DNA of 64,000 nt from Bisporella sp. PMI_857 (taxonomy: Eukaryota > Ascomycota > Leotiomycetes > Helotiales > Helotiaceae), in assembly GCA_021307315.1 (NCBI GenBank), contig JAJSPD010000015.1, positions 682,001 through 746,000 of the forward strand. Reading direction: 5' to 3'. Positions 1 to 12,000 of the stretch are shown piece by piece; position 1 is the stretch's first letter, and every line of letters starts with the position of its first letter. The notes under the pieces are model-generated. The model was not told where the DNA came from and searched no databases. It saw only the letters and a program-made list of their open reading frames with translations. Made by a program: the position numbers and the translations under genes.

Positions 1-2379
1 TGTAAATTACCAAACTTGTCGTATCAGTTGTTTTTAGGTATAATTAATATGGTTGCTGTAGTAGGCAATCTATTTTCTTTCGGTGGCCAAATGCAGATGA
101 TTATGAACCGCATGCGTAAAGATAAGATACCCCCACGAAGCTCTCGCGTCATCTATATTCGCGTCGCAACATACTGAGGTTCGTTTGGGTAAAGAAGTTG
201 AAAGGTCGTAGTAGAGTATCAGATTACTGTGGGTGATGGCGATCCGGCCTTTGACCGCTTCTTTTCAGGCTATTTCAATTCACCGGAATTACCACCAATG
301 ACAGTGGCTCTTTCATCTCAACCTTATCTTGACACTTCTCCAGACCCCACATCCCACATTCTCTAGTTACATCGCTCATCCCAAGAGCCTCTGAGGTCCA
401 GCGCCCACGTTTCACAGATGTGATTCATCACATTTTCCACCTTCGCATCCACACATAGGATGCGGTCTGGTGAGATAAGATCATGTCTAGCTTGGCACAT
501 GTCTAAAACCTCGTAACCTTTGGGGGGGGGGATGTATTTTGGGACGCTATTTAATCTATGGAAAAGATAAGTAGAAAGACTTACAGGCAGTAATATATCT
601 GACGTACATGGGATAAGTAACGTACCTGCTTTGCTTCATCAATGGACAATTCAAGTATACGACACAACACCGTCCTTATTCGTCAGCAAGCTAATCGGAC
701 AGCCTATAGGTGTTTGTTTAAAGATACAAGGAGATCCTTGATCATGTCTTCATTTAGGAAATACAGTTTATGTCTAATGTAAATAGAAGAAGAGTTTGTC
801 AGCCATATTAACACGATCATCGTATAGACGGCATGCCCCGACAAAGAGACGTTAGAGGGTCGAGGTTTGATACACGCGTACAGCCGATAGGTCCAAAACA
901 CAGGGCCAACTTGGACGGTGCAAGGTCAGAATCGCATCAGGTCAGGGTTGATAACCCACCTGCCTTCCATAGGTAATGCCAAACCTCCATTTGGTGCAGT
1001 CCGTCCATCTCCAAATATTTCCCCTCTTCACATCTGCATGCCAGGAGCTACTGTCAACCTTGGTATGCCAGTATTTTCACCCTTGATGACTGCTCGGTCT
1101 ACCAGATCCGGCTCCCGAGGTGATCGAGCTGAGCTGTGTGGTTGTTTTTCCCCCTCCGCGCTCACGCCTTCTCCACCCCCCCCTCTCCCTCCAGTAGACG
1201 AGGCACAGCAATAGCGGGGAAAGCCAAGGAGTAAGGGCCTTCCCCCCCCCTCCACCAAGTCGTTGTCCTTCCCCAGATTTTCAGCTCGTCCCGTTCCTCA
1301 CCGCCTGCATCTTTGGGGAAAGCGGATCTCACCGGCTTTTCGGACCGCCTCTCGAGCTTGGACAGTTCTGCCTTCTTACGCACTGATCCAGCAATCCTTT
1401 CGCCTCGAGTTCTGCTAGACATGTAATTGGAAAGCCGTGACATCGGCTACACAGATTGCCCGTTTGGTCTTTACCTATCCTAGAAGAGCTCGCATCATGC
1501 CGGTAAATAGCCCACATTGTCTCGCGCGGCGCAGCCTCATATGGGACTTCTCAAGCAGTCCGGTTCCTGCTTTCCGAGATAGATTGGACGAACAGGGAGA
1601 TCAATAAGGAGGATTCCATTCGGCATTCAGGCACAGAACAGCCGGTTCCCCCATATTAAGCGGCGCATACAATGTCACTGCACGATCCAGACTTTAGCAA
1701 AACATCGGGTATTTTCAGGATGTCTTGGGAAGGTGGGAGCTGCCGACAATACAACTGGTACCAGTCGACAAGAAGGGTAAGAGCGGTAGCATGCATAGGA
1801 AGTACGGAGGTATTTCGAACATTTCCATGGTGCATCATCAATCATCACTATGGAGGAATAGCACGGAACCTGCCCACTGCCATGACGACTTGCTCAGCTC
1901 CAAACGCCTAATCGGGCACCGGTATTGTTTTTCTCTTGGATAATGCAACTGTGGAAAGAGCTTAAGTAACAACGAGACGTTGCAACGGTATATTGACCTC
2001 GTTTGGTAGCAAAGTTGATATGTATTTCAGCGCCTTATCAGTGCCAGTGGCTCTACCCGGCTGCAATGCAACCCATCCTCCCAAAAATGCACATGCTGTG
2101 GAGCGTCTCGGATTGCTGCCCCACGATAACGATCTCTTCACCTCTCATGTGGCAAATTTGCAGCCACAGTGAATGACACAGACTCCTTCCCATAGTCGAA
2201 TTCGGCATGATTGAAGAAGGGAACATTCTATGGAGCATAGAATCTGCCTAGTCTTGGATAGATTTATCAATGAAGTAATTCATACTTCATATTCTCCAGG
2301 AATCGAATTCCCTGGGGACAACCACAAGGAGCAGGTACTCAGATACATTGTCTATAACACCGCATAAGATAGGGCTCGT
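1..2379. other. No recognisable gene
   Basis: Only short open frames on both strands, none with a recognisable motif. A C-rich and G-rich stretch lies around 1150-1260. I see nothing here that supports a gene, although exons of a gene running off the left edge cannot be excluded. Confidence 0.5.
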
Positions 2380-2817
2380 CTAAAACCGTAAGCTGGCAAG
2401 CATTCTGTCTGCAGCCATCAACGCCTCCAGCTCTGTGATATCATTGAACGGTAAAGACTTAATCCACGCAACACCATGTTTTTCCTTCCCCGCAAACCAA
2501 ATCGGAGCGTGGGGTCTGGGGAACAACTTCATCCCGAACCCACCAACCATCTTGTATACCACTCTCGGAACGTCCGGTGACTTTATTGTCCAAAAATAAC
2601 CATCCAACAGATGTTTGTAAAGCCCATTGAGGCTCCCTGCTCTGGGTTCACGAAGAGTCCAGTGACCCCATTCTTGAACCAGTCTTGGGCAAAGAAGCCG
2701 ACTCGTTGAGGTAACTGTATCCGTAACGGCGATATTGCTAATATCGTGGCGAAAGTGTGGTGAGAAGAGGTAGGATGAGAACCTCGGAGTACGGCGAGAG
2801 CGGTTACCTGGAGCATA
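2380..2817 (-). other. Unassigned open frame, possible last exon
   Basis: A frame of about 145 codons without a stop, read on the minus strand, has no ATG near its upstream end but is preceded by a plausible 3' splice site (ctccag, next exon base near 2807). The downstream half is rich in Trp, Phe, Tyr, Gly and Lys and ends in a TAG. I do not recognise the product. No convincing 5' exon was found upstream (2820-4500), so it could be the last exon of an unresolved gene, a relic, or chance. Confidence 0.2.
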
Positions 2818-4920
2818 TTATGGTTACGCTGATTTTGATCTCAATGTATCACAACATACAGAGTAAGATTATAGCTTCGATTTGAAGCATCAGGAATAAA
2901 AATCCGACTCGTGGAGAATCTGTTTTTCTAAGACTCCAAATGAAGCTATACAAAGATATCTTCATGGCGGTGATCAGCCACTCTAAGCCGTCAGACCTGC
3001 TTCGTGTGGACCTCGCATTTGACTCCGAGCATAATCCAATCTATACGAAATTTAATTTATACCAGTTCTCAAACACTTTGTTTTCAACATCGTTGGGTTA
3101 GAACATAGAGACATAATATGCACTCCGCGTTTGCTGCTTCAGCTGGTCGCCCGTTTTCTGCAAGTGCGGGAAGATCAATCTGGGGACCAGACCTGTCAGC
3201 TTGCCCTAGGTCTTCTGTCTAGGCCCGTCTTATCAACCATTGCAAGGTACAAACCAATTCAAGAAGAACTTGGAACCCAATCACCATTATACATAGTCCC
3301 GCAAGGCGGTCTCCTCTTTCGTGACGAAATTTCCTACCCCCTCTTGCTCGTAAGCAACGATCCATCAAATACGCCTCTTGTTGAAGCGAATATCTACCGT
3401 TATTGCTAGTGTCTGGCTGAACGTAGCGTCAAGACGGATCGGGCCTTGATTTAATATACGGGGAATGATCATTCATCTGCATCCTTTCTGACCCATGCAA
3501 GTACCCTCTGGTAATAGGTACTTCCTTTCAGTTGAGTTCGAATTGCATATCATCTCCGTATGATAAACATGAAAATCACCCAGTCTGGTGCTACCCTAAA
3601 TGTGCATATTCCATCTATCCCCAGCATTTCTATACTGTACTCCATCAAAGACCAAAGCCTATCCCGGTGGTCTAGATCTGGACTAACTAAATACATTCTC
3701 CTCTCGTTGTTTCTTAAATTCACATGTCACATTAAGCATTTCATATGCCAGCTGTAGTAAGTCCTTAGTTGGGAAAGGATGTTCGGCTATTGCAGACTTG
3801 CTATCAAAGACTGATCCCTATCCTCCATAATCGCCACGTCCCCTCACCCTTCTGTTTAGAACGCTCAAGCTACCAGAATATCCGTCAGATTCATCGAATT
3901 TAGCATCGAATACGGCATACCTCTGGAAAATCACTCACCAAGCACGGAGCTCATACCGGTTTCGTCTTTCCCGGAATTCAGTCCTATCAGACACTAAAAG
4001 AACTGATCAAGGTTCCTTTACCTAAATTTTTCCATCGCCCATCAGCAATCTCAACACAGATATGGAATTCACCCACCTGCCCTTCCATCCAAGCGACTAG
4101 CCGTATCCAGGGGTGCGGCTAAGCGGCTAATCAGCTTCTCTTATTTCAATTCTAGCCGCCTAAGTAGGCGCTCGATAGAGAACATCCAAGCGAGCTAACA
4201 TCATGGATCTCCTTCACAGTAAGCACAACACTGCGATGACACACCAGCACGCGATGTCGAACTCCCGTCCAAGATCTCTTGTTCCATGGTTCGGCTATTT
4301 GGCTTTTTTGCAATTGTTTTAAGAATGTAACTACAACTCTTCTTCACTACTACGATCTCGCTTAGCGGCCCGTTTCGGGAAAGGGGTAGGTGGAAGATGC
4401 ATAGCCGCTCATTTAGGCAGATCGAGAGTCCCCACAAAAGAGGAATATTAAGCAGAGTCTGGGGATACACAATGGTACTTGGAACGCGGCTCTATTGAAA
4501 GCTGGAGAAATATAGTTTCCACTAATTGTGAAGAGAGTTATTCTGAGAATGAGAGGTTACATGCTATAGCAAACTGTTCCTCTCTAAACAGAAAATAGTG
4601 GAGGTCAAACACCTGCCCGTTTGAGATGTGTTTCGGATATTGAAAGAATTATACGAGAATTATACGAGAATTGAATGTGTCTCTTGTCGTGGAGCGGAGA
4701 GGGAATGCAAGTTGCAGCTCGACTCACCTACCTCCGTCTCCTCTTCTGCTAAGTCAGGCATATCCTACAAATCACAATCTAATAGCCTGGCCCGCTGTTA
4801 ATTTGTTTGATAATGACTAACATAGCCAACCAAGAGTCGAGGCCAACAAGTCAAGACTAATGCTATAGATCGGCGGACGTTCCTTTAACCTCAACTTCCC
4901 CGTCATCGGGAGTGTACGGC
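2818..4920. other. No recognisable gene
   Basis: Moderately AT-rich sequence with only short, unrelated open frames on both strands. The 89-codon minus frame at 4201-4470 shows no domain, signal peptide or splice context. Nothing supported. Confidence 0.5.
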
Positions 4921-7900
4921 TATCTCAAGTATGCTCGCACAACGTCATGATCGCGCCTACTCACTGCCAGAAGCGCACACACACACACACACACATAAAG
5001 GGACGATGTGGTGCACCGTCTCATTCCACTCTACTCGGTACGGAAGTTTAATTACCGACCCTGTCGATAGTCGATCATCCTTCCTTAACACCCTATCTTT
5101 CTCCAGTCAGGAATTCTTCCAGGAACATGTCGTGCAACGGCACGGAGGGAAAGTCCCCCATCATTATCGAGATGCTGCTGCCGATGATGAGGAGGAGGAG
5201 GAGGGGAAGGGGGAGGAGAGGGTCGCACCACAGCGGCTAGGCGATCATGATATCTCCCTTCCCGAAAGCGGTAACACAAGCCCACGGGCTGGGCTGCGCG
5301 CTCGTTATGTATGTATGTATGTATGTATGTATGTACCCCTTGACAGGGCATCGACGCTTTTTTTCAAAAACACCAAAAAAGGCGCAGAATCTTCGGCTCC
5401 TTCGTCATGTGCTGGTCCCGGCAGATGCAAAAACCCGTATTGAAAAGAAAAAAGAGAAACAATCACACACACAGAGAGAGAGAGAGAGCGCGCTAGTGCG
5501 GGCTTTGCCCTTTTTTTTCAATAACAGCCCTCGAGAACACTTTGCCTAGGCCCTTCGGACAAGCCTCCCGAGGATATTGTTTCATTTTTTGATGCACGTC
5601 ATCATAACGGGAGGGGATGCGCCCCCCCCTTCCCCCCCCTTGTTGCAACGTCGAAGGGGATGAGGAGGGAAGGATGATAGCCGCAGATTTTATCGTATTG
5701 TATAGTGTTTTTAGATTGCCAGATTGGCTACAAATGGATCACCCATCTCCTTTTTAGGCAATGCTACGCTATGCGTGAAATTTTTGGTGGTTGGCTGCCG
5801 TCCGCCAGCCATAGATCGGAGAAAGAGGACGATCGGACGATCGTTTTTTTTTTTTTTTTTTTTGGAAAAAGCTCAACGGTGTGGCTTGCTTGCTTGCTTA
5901 CTTTCTTTCTTCCCCCCCCTTGTGGTATCTTTTTGTGTAACCGGAGGACTCCTATGATCCTCCCCCCCCCCCCCCTTCCCATGCTTGATTTCACATGCAT
6001 TTTTTTTTTTCCATCATCACGCAAGTTGCTTGGATATATGGGTATTGTATCTATCTTTTCTACTATTACTACTATTATTATTACTACTACTACTACCTTT
6101 TTTTTTCTTTTTTTTCTTTTTTTTTAAAAAAAATAAGGCGGGAAATGCTCAAGCTCGGTTTCACGGGCTTTCTCAGTAGTTTTTTTTCTGTTCCTTCCCG
6201 GTCTCGGTAGGAAATATGCATCGGATGTTGAGATTTTTTTTTTTCATGTCTATTTTATTGAAATGGGCTGACCCGACCTGAGCTGAGCTGAGCTGCGCCT
6301 TGCCTTGCCTTTTCCGTGAAAAAGATATGACATGGCATGACCACGTAGATCATGCCGGTTCCCTCTTCCCCCCCTTTTTAAAACCACTTGATCCTTCTGA
6401 TTTCTACTGTGCTTTGCTATATCATATGTTGAAGAAGGAAATGGCTGGAGAAGGAGAGAATGGTTCCGTTTTTTTTTTTTTATGAAACACATGCAGAAAG
6501 AGGGACCAGGTATAGGAATTGTTTAGTCTTGCTTCCCCGCCGCTATCCTTTTCATAGCTGGTGCGCGTATATTAGGGGGAAGCTAGAGCATGCCTATGAT
6601 GAAGGGATACCAGTTTCTCGTTCTTCCGTTTGTTGATGAAAGATAATATATATATTGACATCATTGTTAGCTATAGGAGGCAGAGCTTGAAACTGTGATG
6701 TCAGGTTTTTCCCCCTTCTTCTGCGGTGGCAGTTAGAGCTCATGCCCCCCCCTTCTCTTGGTATTGCGAATAGATGTGCGTGTGCGTGTGCGTGCGTGCG
6801 TGCGTGCGTGTGTGTGTGTGGTTTGGCTAAGCTCGTAGATAGATTAATACATTCATCATTTTCGTGCTGTACCGATGGGATGCCGGTGGAGGGGGCCAGA
6901 TTGGCGGGCAGGGCGTACATAGATGGGTATGCAGGGTCCAAGCCTGCTTGTTTCTATTTTCCCTTTTTCTCTTGGAAGCTTGGAGCTGATCTCATGTATA
7001 CACGTACGGGGTATGAGCTCGCCCGTTTGGATGGACGGGATGGCAACCCAGCTGTTTTTTGCTTGTTAAACGGCTTTCGCGGTGGCGAGCCGGCACGGCT
7101 ACGGTAGTGTCGTGTCGTGTAGTATAGTGTAGTGTAGTGTACTGTGGTGTATGGTAGGCCAAGGTAGGTAGCGACGGGCCATTTCGATTCAGAATGAAAA
7201 AAGATCTTCCGTATCGATCGGGGTGCATATTTGACCGGGCGCCGGAGACGCGCCGAGATGCACTTTATGCTGGATGGGATGTAGGTGAGATGTAGGTGAG
7301 GTGCAGCTGTCAAATTTGATTTTTAATATGTGGTTTTGTCGTAGCTGTTATATTTTTTTAATCTATCCATGCCCGAGGACCGAATCATGGGCAGCGAAGG
7401 AAAGGTAAGGTAGCTGTCGTAGCTGTTTTAGCTGTTGTAGCTGCTGTAGGTACTATATACATTTGACGCCGTGCAGCGGCTGAATGAACGACAAAAATGC
7501 TTAATCAAAGCTCTTAGCGGTATTCCCTTTTTTTATTTGATCTATGTAAAAAAAAAAAATGATATGAATTTGGATTTCGATCCATACGATGCAAGGTTGT
7601 TTAGTTAAGTTTTTTTTTTCTCCTTCTCCTCTTCTTTCTTTGTCTTTTTTGGATTCATGCATAACGTTTACTGTACACGCTGTCCACAATGAGATGGATT
7701 GATTGACGTGATGGGACCCTGCGGATTCCACAAAACCGAGCCGCCGAAACTTCACCCTTTACCATGGTTTTTGCGTTTGTGCCAAGTTGAAGAGAGCAAG
7801 CAAGGAGGGGGGATTGGGGGGGATGTTTGATATGGGGTAAGTAAGTTCCTCCCCCGGCATACATAACCGAAAACCGAAAGCGTACACCTACATCTTAAAC

Positions 7901-9471
7901 GGGCGGCTTTTCGCCTTTCTAACGGAACGGAAGGAGATATGTACGTCGGGTGTTCCTTGCTTTTCGTTTGCTTTCCCTTTCTCGTTTACGGTACTACTGT
8001 ATCGCTCGCGATCGCGCAAGCGGGGGAATGCGACACAAGTTCTCAAAAAAAAAAAAAAAAAGACGTTAAACCTGCTTGGGAGGAAGGCAAGGAAAAAGAA
8101 GGCAGGGCCTAGAACCCGCCCCCCTCCCCAAATCTCTTCCCCTCCCAAGGTGAAACCCCCCTATTTGGTGTTTCCTTCTTTCGACAATCGTTTATAAACT
8201 TTTCATGGTTTGGGGGGAAAGGGGCATCTCCGGAGTTTCTTTCGGCTCATCTGGGGAACAGGTATGTGGAGGGAGGAGATAGATAGAGTTTTGCGGGTTT
8301 TTGGCTTTGGGGCTAGGGGGATATGGAGTAAATTGCCTTTGATGATAATGATGATGATAACGATGACGGAAGAAACATGAAGGTTTTGGTGGCGCTTCTC
8401 CGTTTCTTTCTCTGGTCACATGTAAATATCTGTAGCTGCAGATTGCAGATAGTACTCTATGTAAAATCGGTTAGGACAGGATAGGAGAGCATGGAAGTTC
8501 ATGTCTTAGGAGGAAGACAAATGAGTTCATGGATGTGGAGATATCGTTCCTGAGGAGTTTCGGTACTTTCTTCCGGGGTTGATAAGATTTGCGAGTTTCG
8601 TCGTTAGCGTTATGCCATGAAGTGGAGCGTGGAGAAAAGCTGTGGAGGGTGTTGGGGTCGACGGCCACTGTTGGGGTAAATTTTTCATCTTGTTAGGTTT
8701 GCTATCTGTGTGGTGGCGGCATGTGAAGATGAGGTAAGGCGCAAGGTTAAGCCAAAAGGGTTGAGGAAATTGTTGAAAGAGGCATGGAGAGGCGGTGAGA
8801 AAATAGGGTATCAAGAATTCGAGGGTGCGAGATTAGGTATCCAAATGTCTCGGAGGCATTGTGTCCACGTCACGAAGTAAATCTTGGATATTTCCAGAGT
8901 CACGTTCTGGAAGTCATTTTGTTTCCCATGTTTTACCACAAAGAGAGGAATGGCTCAGATAAGGGATGAGGCATCATATGATATGTAGCAAGAATAAGAA
9001 CGAACGGCGTGAGCAGAAGTGTATCTGTAGTTCATTTCGAGAAAGCCAAAGACTAGGTCATACAAGTGTAGCCCCATACTCCATGCCCGTTGGTATTTCG
9101 TTGCATTTCCCACCGTCTATAAACTATCCCACACACCAAGCCTCGCTCATCCGTGTAGAAGTAATTAAAAAAAAACACAATCATAAACTTCGTTTCGTAG
9201 AACTTGAACACACCACTTTCTCTCCCTAAAGTAGAAAATTGAAAGAAAACCAAAGTCTATAAACTGTCGCTACTTTATACATACACCTGTTATCGGTGAA
9301 ACCGGAATGAGTAATCGAAGAAATAAGGTGAGAGGTTGATGAGAGGGGTGGCCATCTCTCGCGAAAAAAAAAACAAATAAAAAACATTATCGGGTTGTGT
9401 ATTCCATGTAAAAAAACCCTTTCCGCTAGGCTTCCTTGTCTATTGCGCCAGTGTGAAAAACAAAATCTTCC
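4921..9471. repeat. Low-complexity, homopolymer-rich intergenic tract
   Basis: About 4.5 kb between an empty region and the 3' end of creA. It contains a (CA) run at 4976-4995, a (TATG) run at about 5306-5334, a 20-T run at 5844-5863, a 14-C run at 5962-5975, further runs of 8-15 T, C, A or G throughout, a TAC/TAT repeat near 6060-6095, TGCG/TG repeats near 6780-6820 and a degenerate GTGTA-type repeat at 7105-7150. Open frames here are mostly translations of these repeats. Mixed poly-pyrimidine and poly-purine tracts resemble the long control regions and leaders of fungal regulatory genes, but I cannot assign it to a gene. A non-coding transcript is possible and not shown. Confidence 0.7.
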
Positions 9472-10764
9472 TCACATCCTATCCATGACAGCGTCGCCAG
9501 CCACGCTACCGGTTGTACTTGACTGGCCACTACCGAAACCATTCTCGCCGGGGGTCAAGAGATCTTGGACAGCGACCTTAGGAACTTGTGGAACGGGCAA
9601 TTTTCTTTGCGTTCCATCAGTTCTCGACATGATGTCACTAATTCTCAGTCCAGTGGCTCGTGAGATGTTGTTGATAGGCACGGTTTGAGCATGGTATTGA
9701 CCATCCAAGTGCTGTGGCTCCATAGGTGCAAGTGCAGGTGTGTGTTGGAGTGTCAGATTGCGGATGCCAGGCAGATCGTAGCCGCCTCCGTAAGGCCGTA
9801 ATCTTGGAGAGTGTGCTGGAGTGGCCAGAGGAGTGTGATCTGGTGTTGGTGACGCGGAATCGTGTTGGGAGAATGTGGGAGAGGATGGAGCCGTCGATTG
9901 TGGAGAGTTTGGTCTTGATCGTTTTGCGTGACGGTGTTGCAGATAATGATCATCTCGCTCATCTTGGTCGTGAGAATGTGATCTGACCATCGAGTAGGAG
10001 GCAAGCCCTGGGAGGTGGGTTCTGCTGTTGTGACTGCTGTTGACATAATATGGGTGGTGACGGGAAGATCCGTGGTGACTTGAGTGATGTGGTGCTCCTC
10101 CGTGCTCTAGTTGAGACGCCGCATTTGTGAGCATGTCGAAACCAGAACCAGCGTTGGGGCTACCACCGAGGTTACGATGATATGGATGTAAACCTGATCC
10201 GTGGTGATTTGCAGCATAGGATGCGAAGGAGTGTGGTGGGGAGACATTTGGCGAGCCCACTGCAGAAACTGGGGCTGACCTTGACATGCTGTTCTTTGGT
10301 GGTGGCATCATCGTGGCCATCGCACCGCCTTGCTGTAAACCTCCATCTTGCATACCCGACTTGTTACTCCTCCTCGAGTTAGGGTTGTTATGTATCCTCG
10401 AATGTCTTGTCAGCTCATCTGATCGTGAGAACCGCTTTGTGCAGCCCTGGTAAGTGCAGGCATGGGGCTTCTCTCCGGTATGTGTCCGGATATGCCTGGT
10501 TTGATGTTCGAGACGGTGAAATGCCTTATCACACAAAGGACACTTGTATGGTCGTGGAAGATCCTGTCGCTCCTCCATATGCTGGTTACCCATCATTGGT
10601 TGCATCATGCTCACCGCAGCCATGTTTGCCTCTTGGGTTCGTTGTTGTTCTGCAATTTGCCTCAACTTCTCTCTGGCCTCCGCTTGCTGGAGTTCGAGGG
10701 GGGTAGTGGTGGGTTGGGGGTTTAATAGATTATTAAAATCTGTGGCAGACGTTGCGCGTTGCAT
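9472..10764 (-). CDS. creA: CreA carbon catabolite repressor (Mig1-type C2H2 zinc-finger protein)
   Basis: DNA-binding repressor of genes for alternative carbon use (cellulases, hemicellulases, alcohol catabolism) when glucose is present; acts in the nucleus on SYGGRG sites. The 430-aa intronless frame has two adjacent C2H2 fingers: C75, C78, H91, H95 and C103, C108, H121, H125, joined by the TGEKP linker, with the finger sequence typical of CreA/Mig1. The start is firm because CreA orthologues begin with the same kind of MQRA... leader. A Gln-rich stretch precedes the fingers. After them comes a long Ser/Pro/His-rich, probably disordered part, then two conserved CreA blocks: [17 protein letters not shown] and the stretch from GLRISDIM to VQDLL near the C-terminus, the latter in the region linked to repression. 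Length matches CreA/CRE1 proteins (about 400-430 aa). Confidence 0.97.
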   Translation of the reverse strand: MQRATSATDFNNLLNPQPTTTPLELQQAEAREKLRQIAEQQRTQEANMAAVSMMQPMMGNQHMEERQDLPRPYKCPLCDKAFHRLEHQTRHIRTHTGEKPHACTYQGCTKRFSRSDELTRHSRIHNNPNSRRSNKSGMQDGGLQQGGAMATMMPPPKNSMSRSAPVSAVGSPNVSPPHSFASYAANHHGSGLHPYHRNLGGSPNAGSGFDMLTNAASQLEHGGAPHHSSHHGSSRHHPYYVNSSHNSRTHLPGLASYSMVRSHSHDQDERDDHYLQHRHAKRSRPNSPQSTAPSSPTFSQHDSASPTPDHTPLATPAHSPRLRPYGGGYDLPGIRNLTLQHTPALAPMEPQHLDGQYHAQTVPINNISRATGLRISDIMSRTDGTQRKLPVPQVPKVAVQDLLTPGENGFGSGQSSTTGSVAGDAVMDRM

Positions 10765-11514
10765 GTGATCGCCGCCGCAACGAATGTCGAGGATCTTTGG
10801 GAATTGACCGGGAACCGAGGACCTTTCAGATGAACAAAGTCCAACTTCTAATTTTGATGGAAGGTGGTCAATTGTGGCTACTAGCTTCTTTATGAATAAG
10901 GCTGTATGTTCCAGTTAATTTCTTTATCGAATGGTGTTTGTTGGTAGTGATCTTAGTAGTGGTTGGTGATGATGATGATTGTGTTGTTGTTGTTGTTGTG
11001 TACAGAATATGGCCCAAGTGGTGAGGGTGATATTCTGCAATGACGGGGAGGAAAACGGGGTCTGTGATATGCCGAGGGGGGTGGTGGGAGAGTCTTATAC
11101 GAAATAGCGTATTCTTTGTTGCGGGCAGGCTTCAGCGACCGGGGGGTGGTAGGGGGGGTAACCGGCGTGGGTGGGTGCGTGTATGTGTGTGAGGTGAGTG
11201 TTGGGGATTACTGTGCGTATTGTACCTTGGGCTTAGCGCAAGTGAGGGATTGGTGTGGGTGGTGATGGTGGTGCAGGCGTAGGCTGGGGCTTTGTATCTT
11301 TACAGTGGAGGTACTTTGGGCTTTTTTTTTCACTGTCCAGAAGAGGGAGTAAGGCGAGGGGGGGAAAGGGGGGGGGTAGAGGGTTTAATATTATTTGGGG
11401 GTGGTCTAAAGGGCAAAGCGTGTGTGTGAGTGTGCAGTGCCCAGTGCAGGCCTTGTCGTAGGCCGGGTTTAGCTTTTTACGCTTTTGGGGCCAAGTTGCC
11501 AATTCTCTTCCCTT

Positions 11515-11545
<31 letters not shown>

Positions 11546-12000
11546 CAGGCCTTGTCCTGCCTAGCGGGGCGGTGGAGAAGAAGGGGAGGGGGGAGAAGGG
11601 GGGGGGGGGGGGGGTTGATGGCAAAGTGTGGGGCGAAGCTATCAAGTCAAGTTAAATTCAGAACTGGACCGGAATGATGCATCCTTAAACTACTGACTAC
11701 TGATATCTGTCCCTACAGCCCTCCCTTGAATACTACACTATATGGATTATCATTCATACGATAAGAGGCGGCGCTGCTTGCTAAGTATCCTGGGGTGACG
11801 GCTTCCACAAAGGCATGAATAGGTATAGCAAACACGGGGTAGGTCGAAGAAGGAAAACAAACAATTGATTCAGATTTCCCCTCAAATCCTGGGGTTGTCT
11901 TTCCTTTCGCTTTTCTGTTTGCCATAGGCCAAGTCTACCATATCTCACTTATCTATTCGTGGGTTAATCATCCTGCACTAACCTCAGCCTAAGCCTGATA
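10765..12000 (-). promoter_or_regulatory. creA upstream region / probable long 5' leader
   Basis: No coding sequence seen. On the creA sense (minus) strand this region is strongly pyrimidine-rich: the plus strand has G-runs at about 11358-11385 and 17 consecutive G at 11598-11614, plus 29 T at 11517-11545 (poly-A on the creA sense strand). A CCGGGG sequence near 11140 matches the CreA consensus SYGGRG and would fit autoregulation, but a six-base degenerate site is weak evidence. Transcription start and TATA box were not identified. Confidence 0.5.

Noticed and set aside
918..1517. Overlapping Arg/Pro-rich frames on both strands
   Set aside because: Frames follow C- and G-rich stretches, have no motif and no splice support.
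5764..6210. Several frames of 60-140 codons
   Set aside because: They translate poly-T, poly-C and TAC/TAT repeats.
6954..7313. Thr/Tyr/His-repeat frames on the minus strand
   Set aside because: Products of a degenerate GTGTA-type microsatellite.
9726..10725. Plus-strand frames opposite creA
   Set aside because: Antisense shadows of a conserved, intact creA coding sequence.
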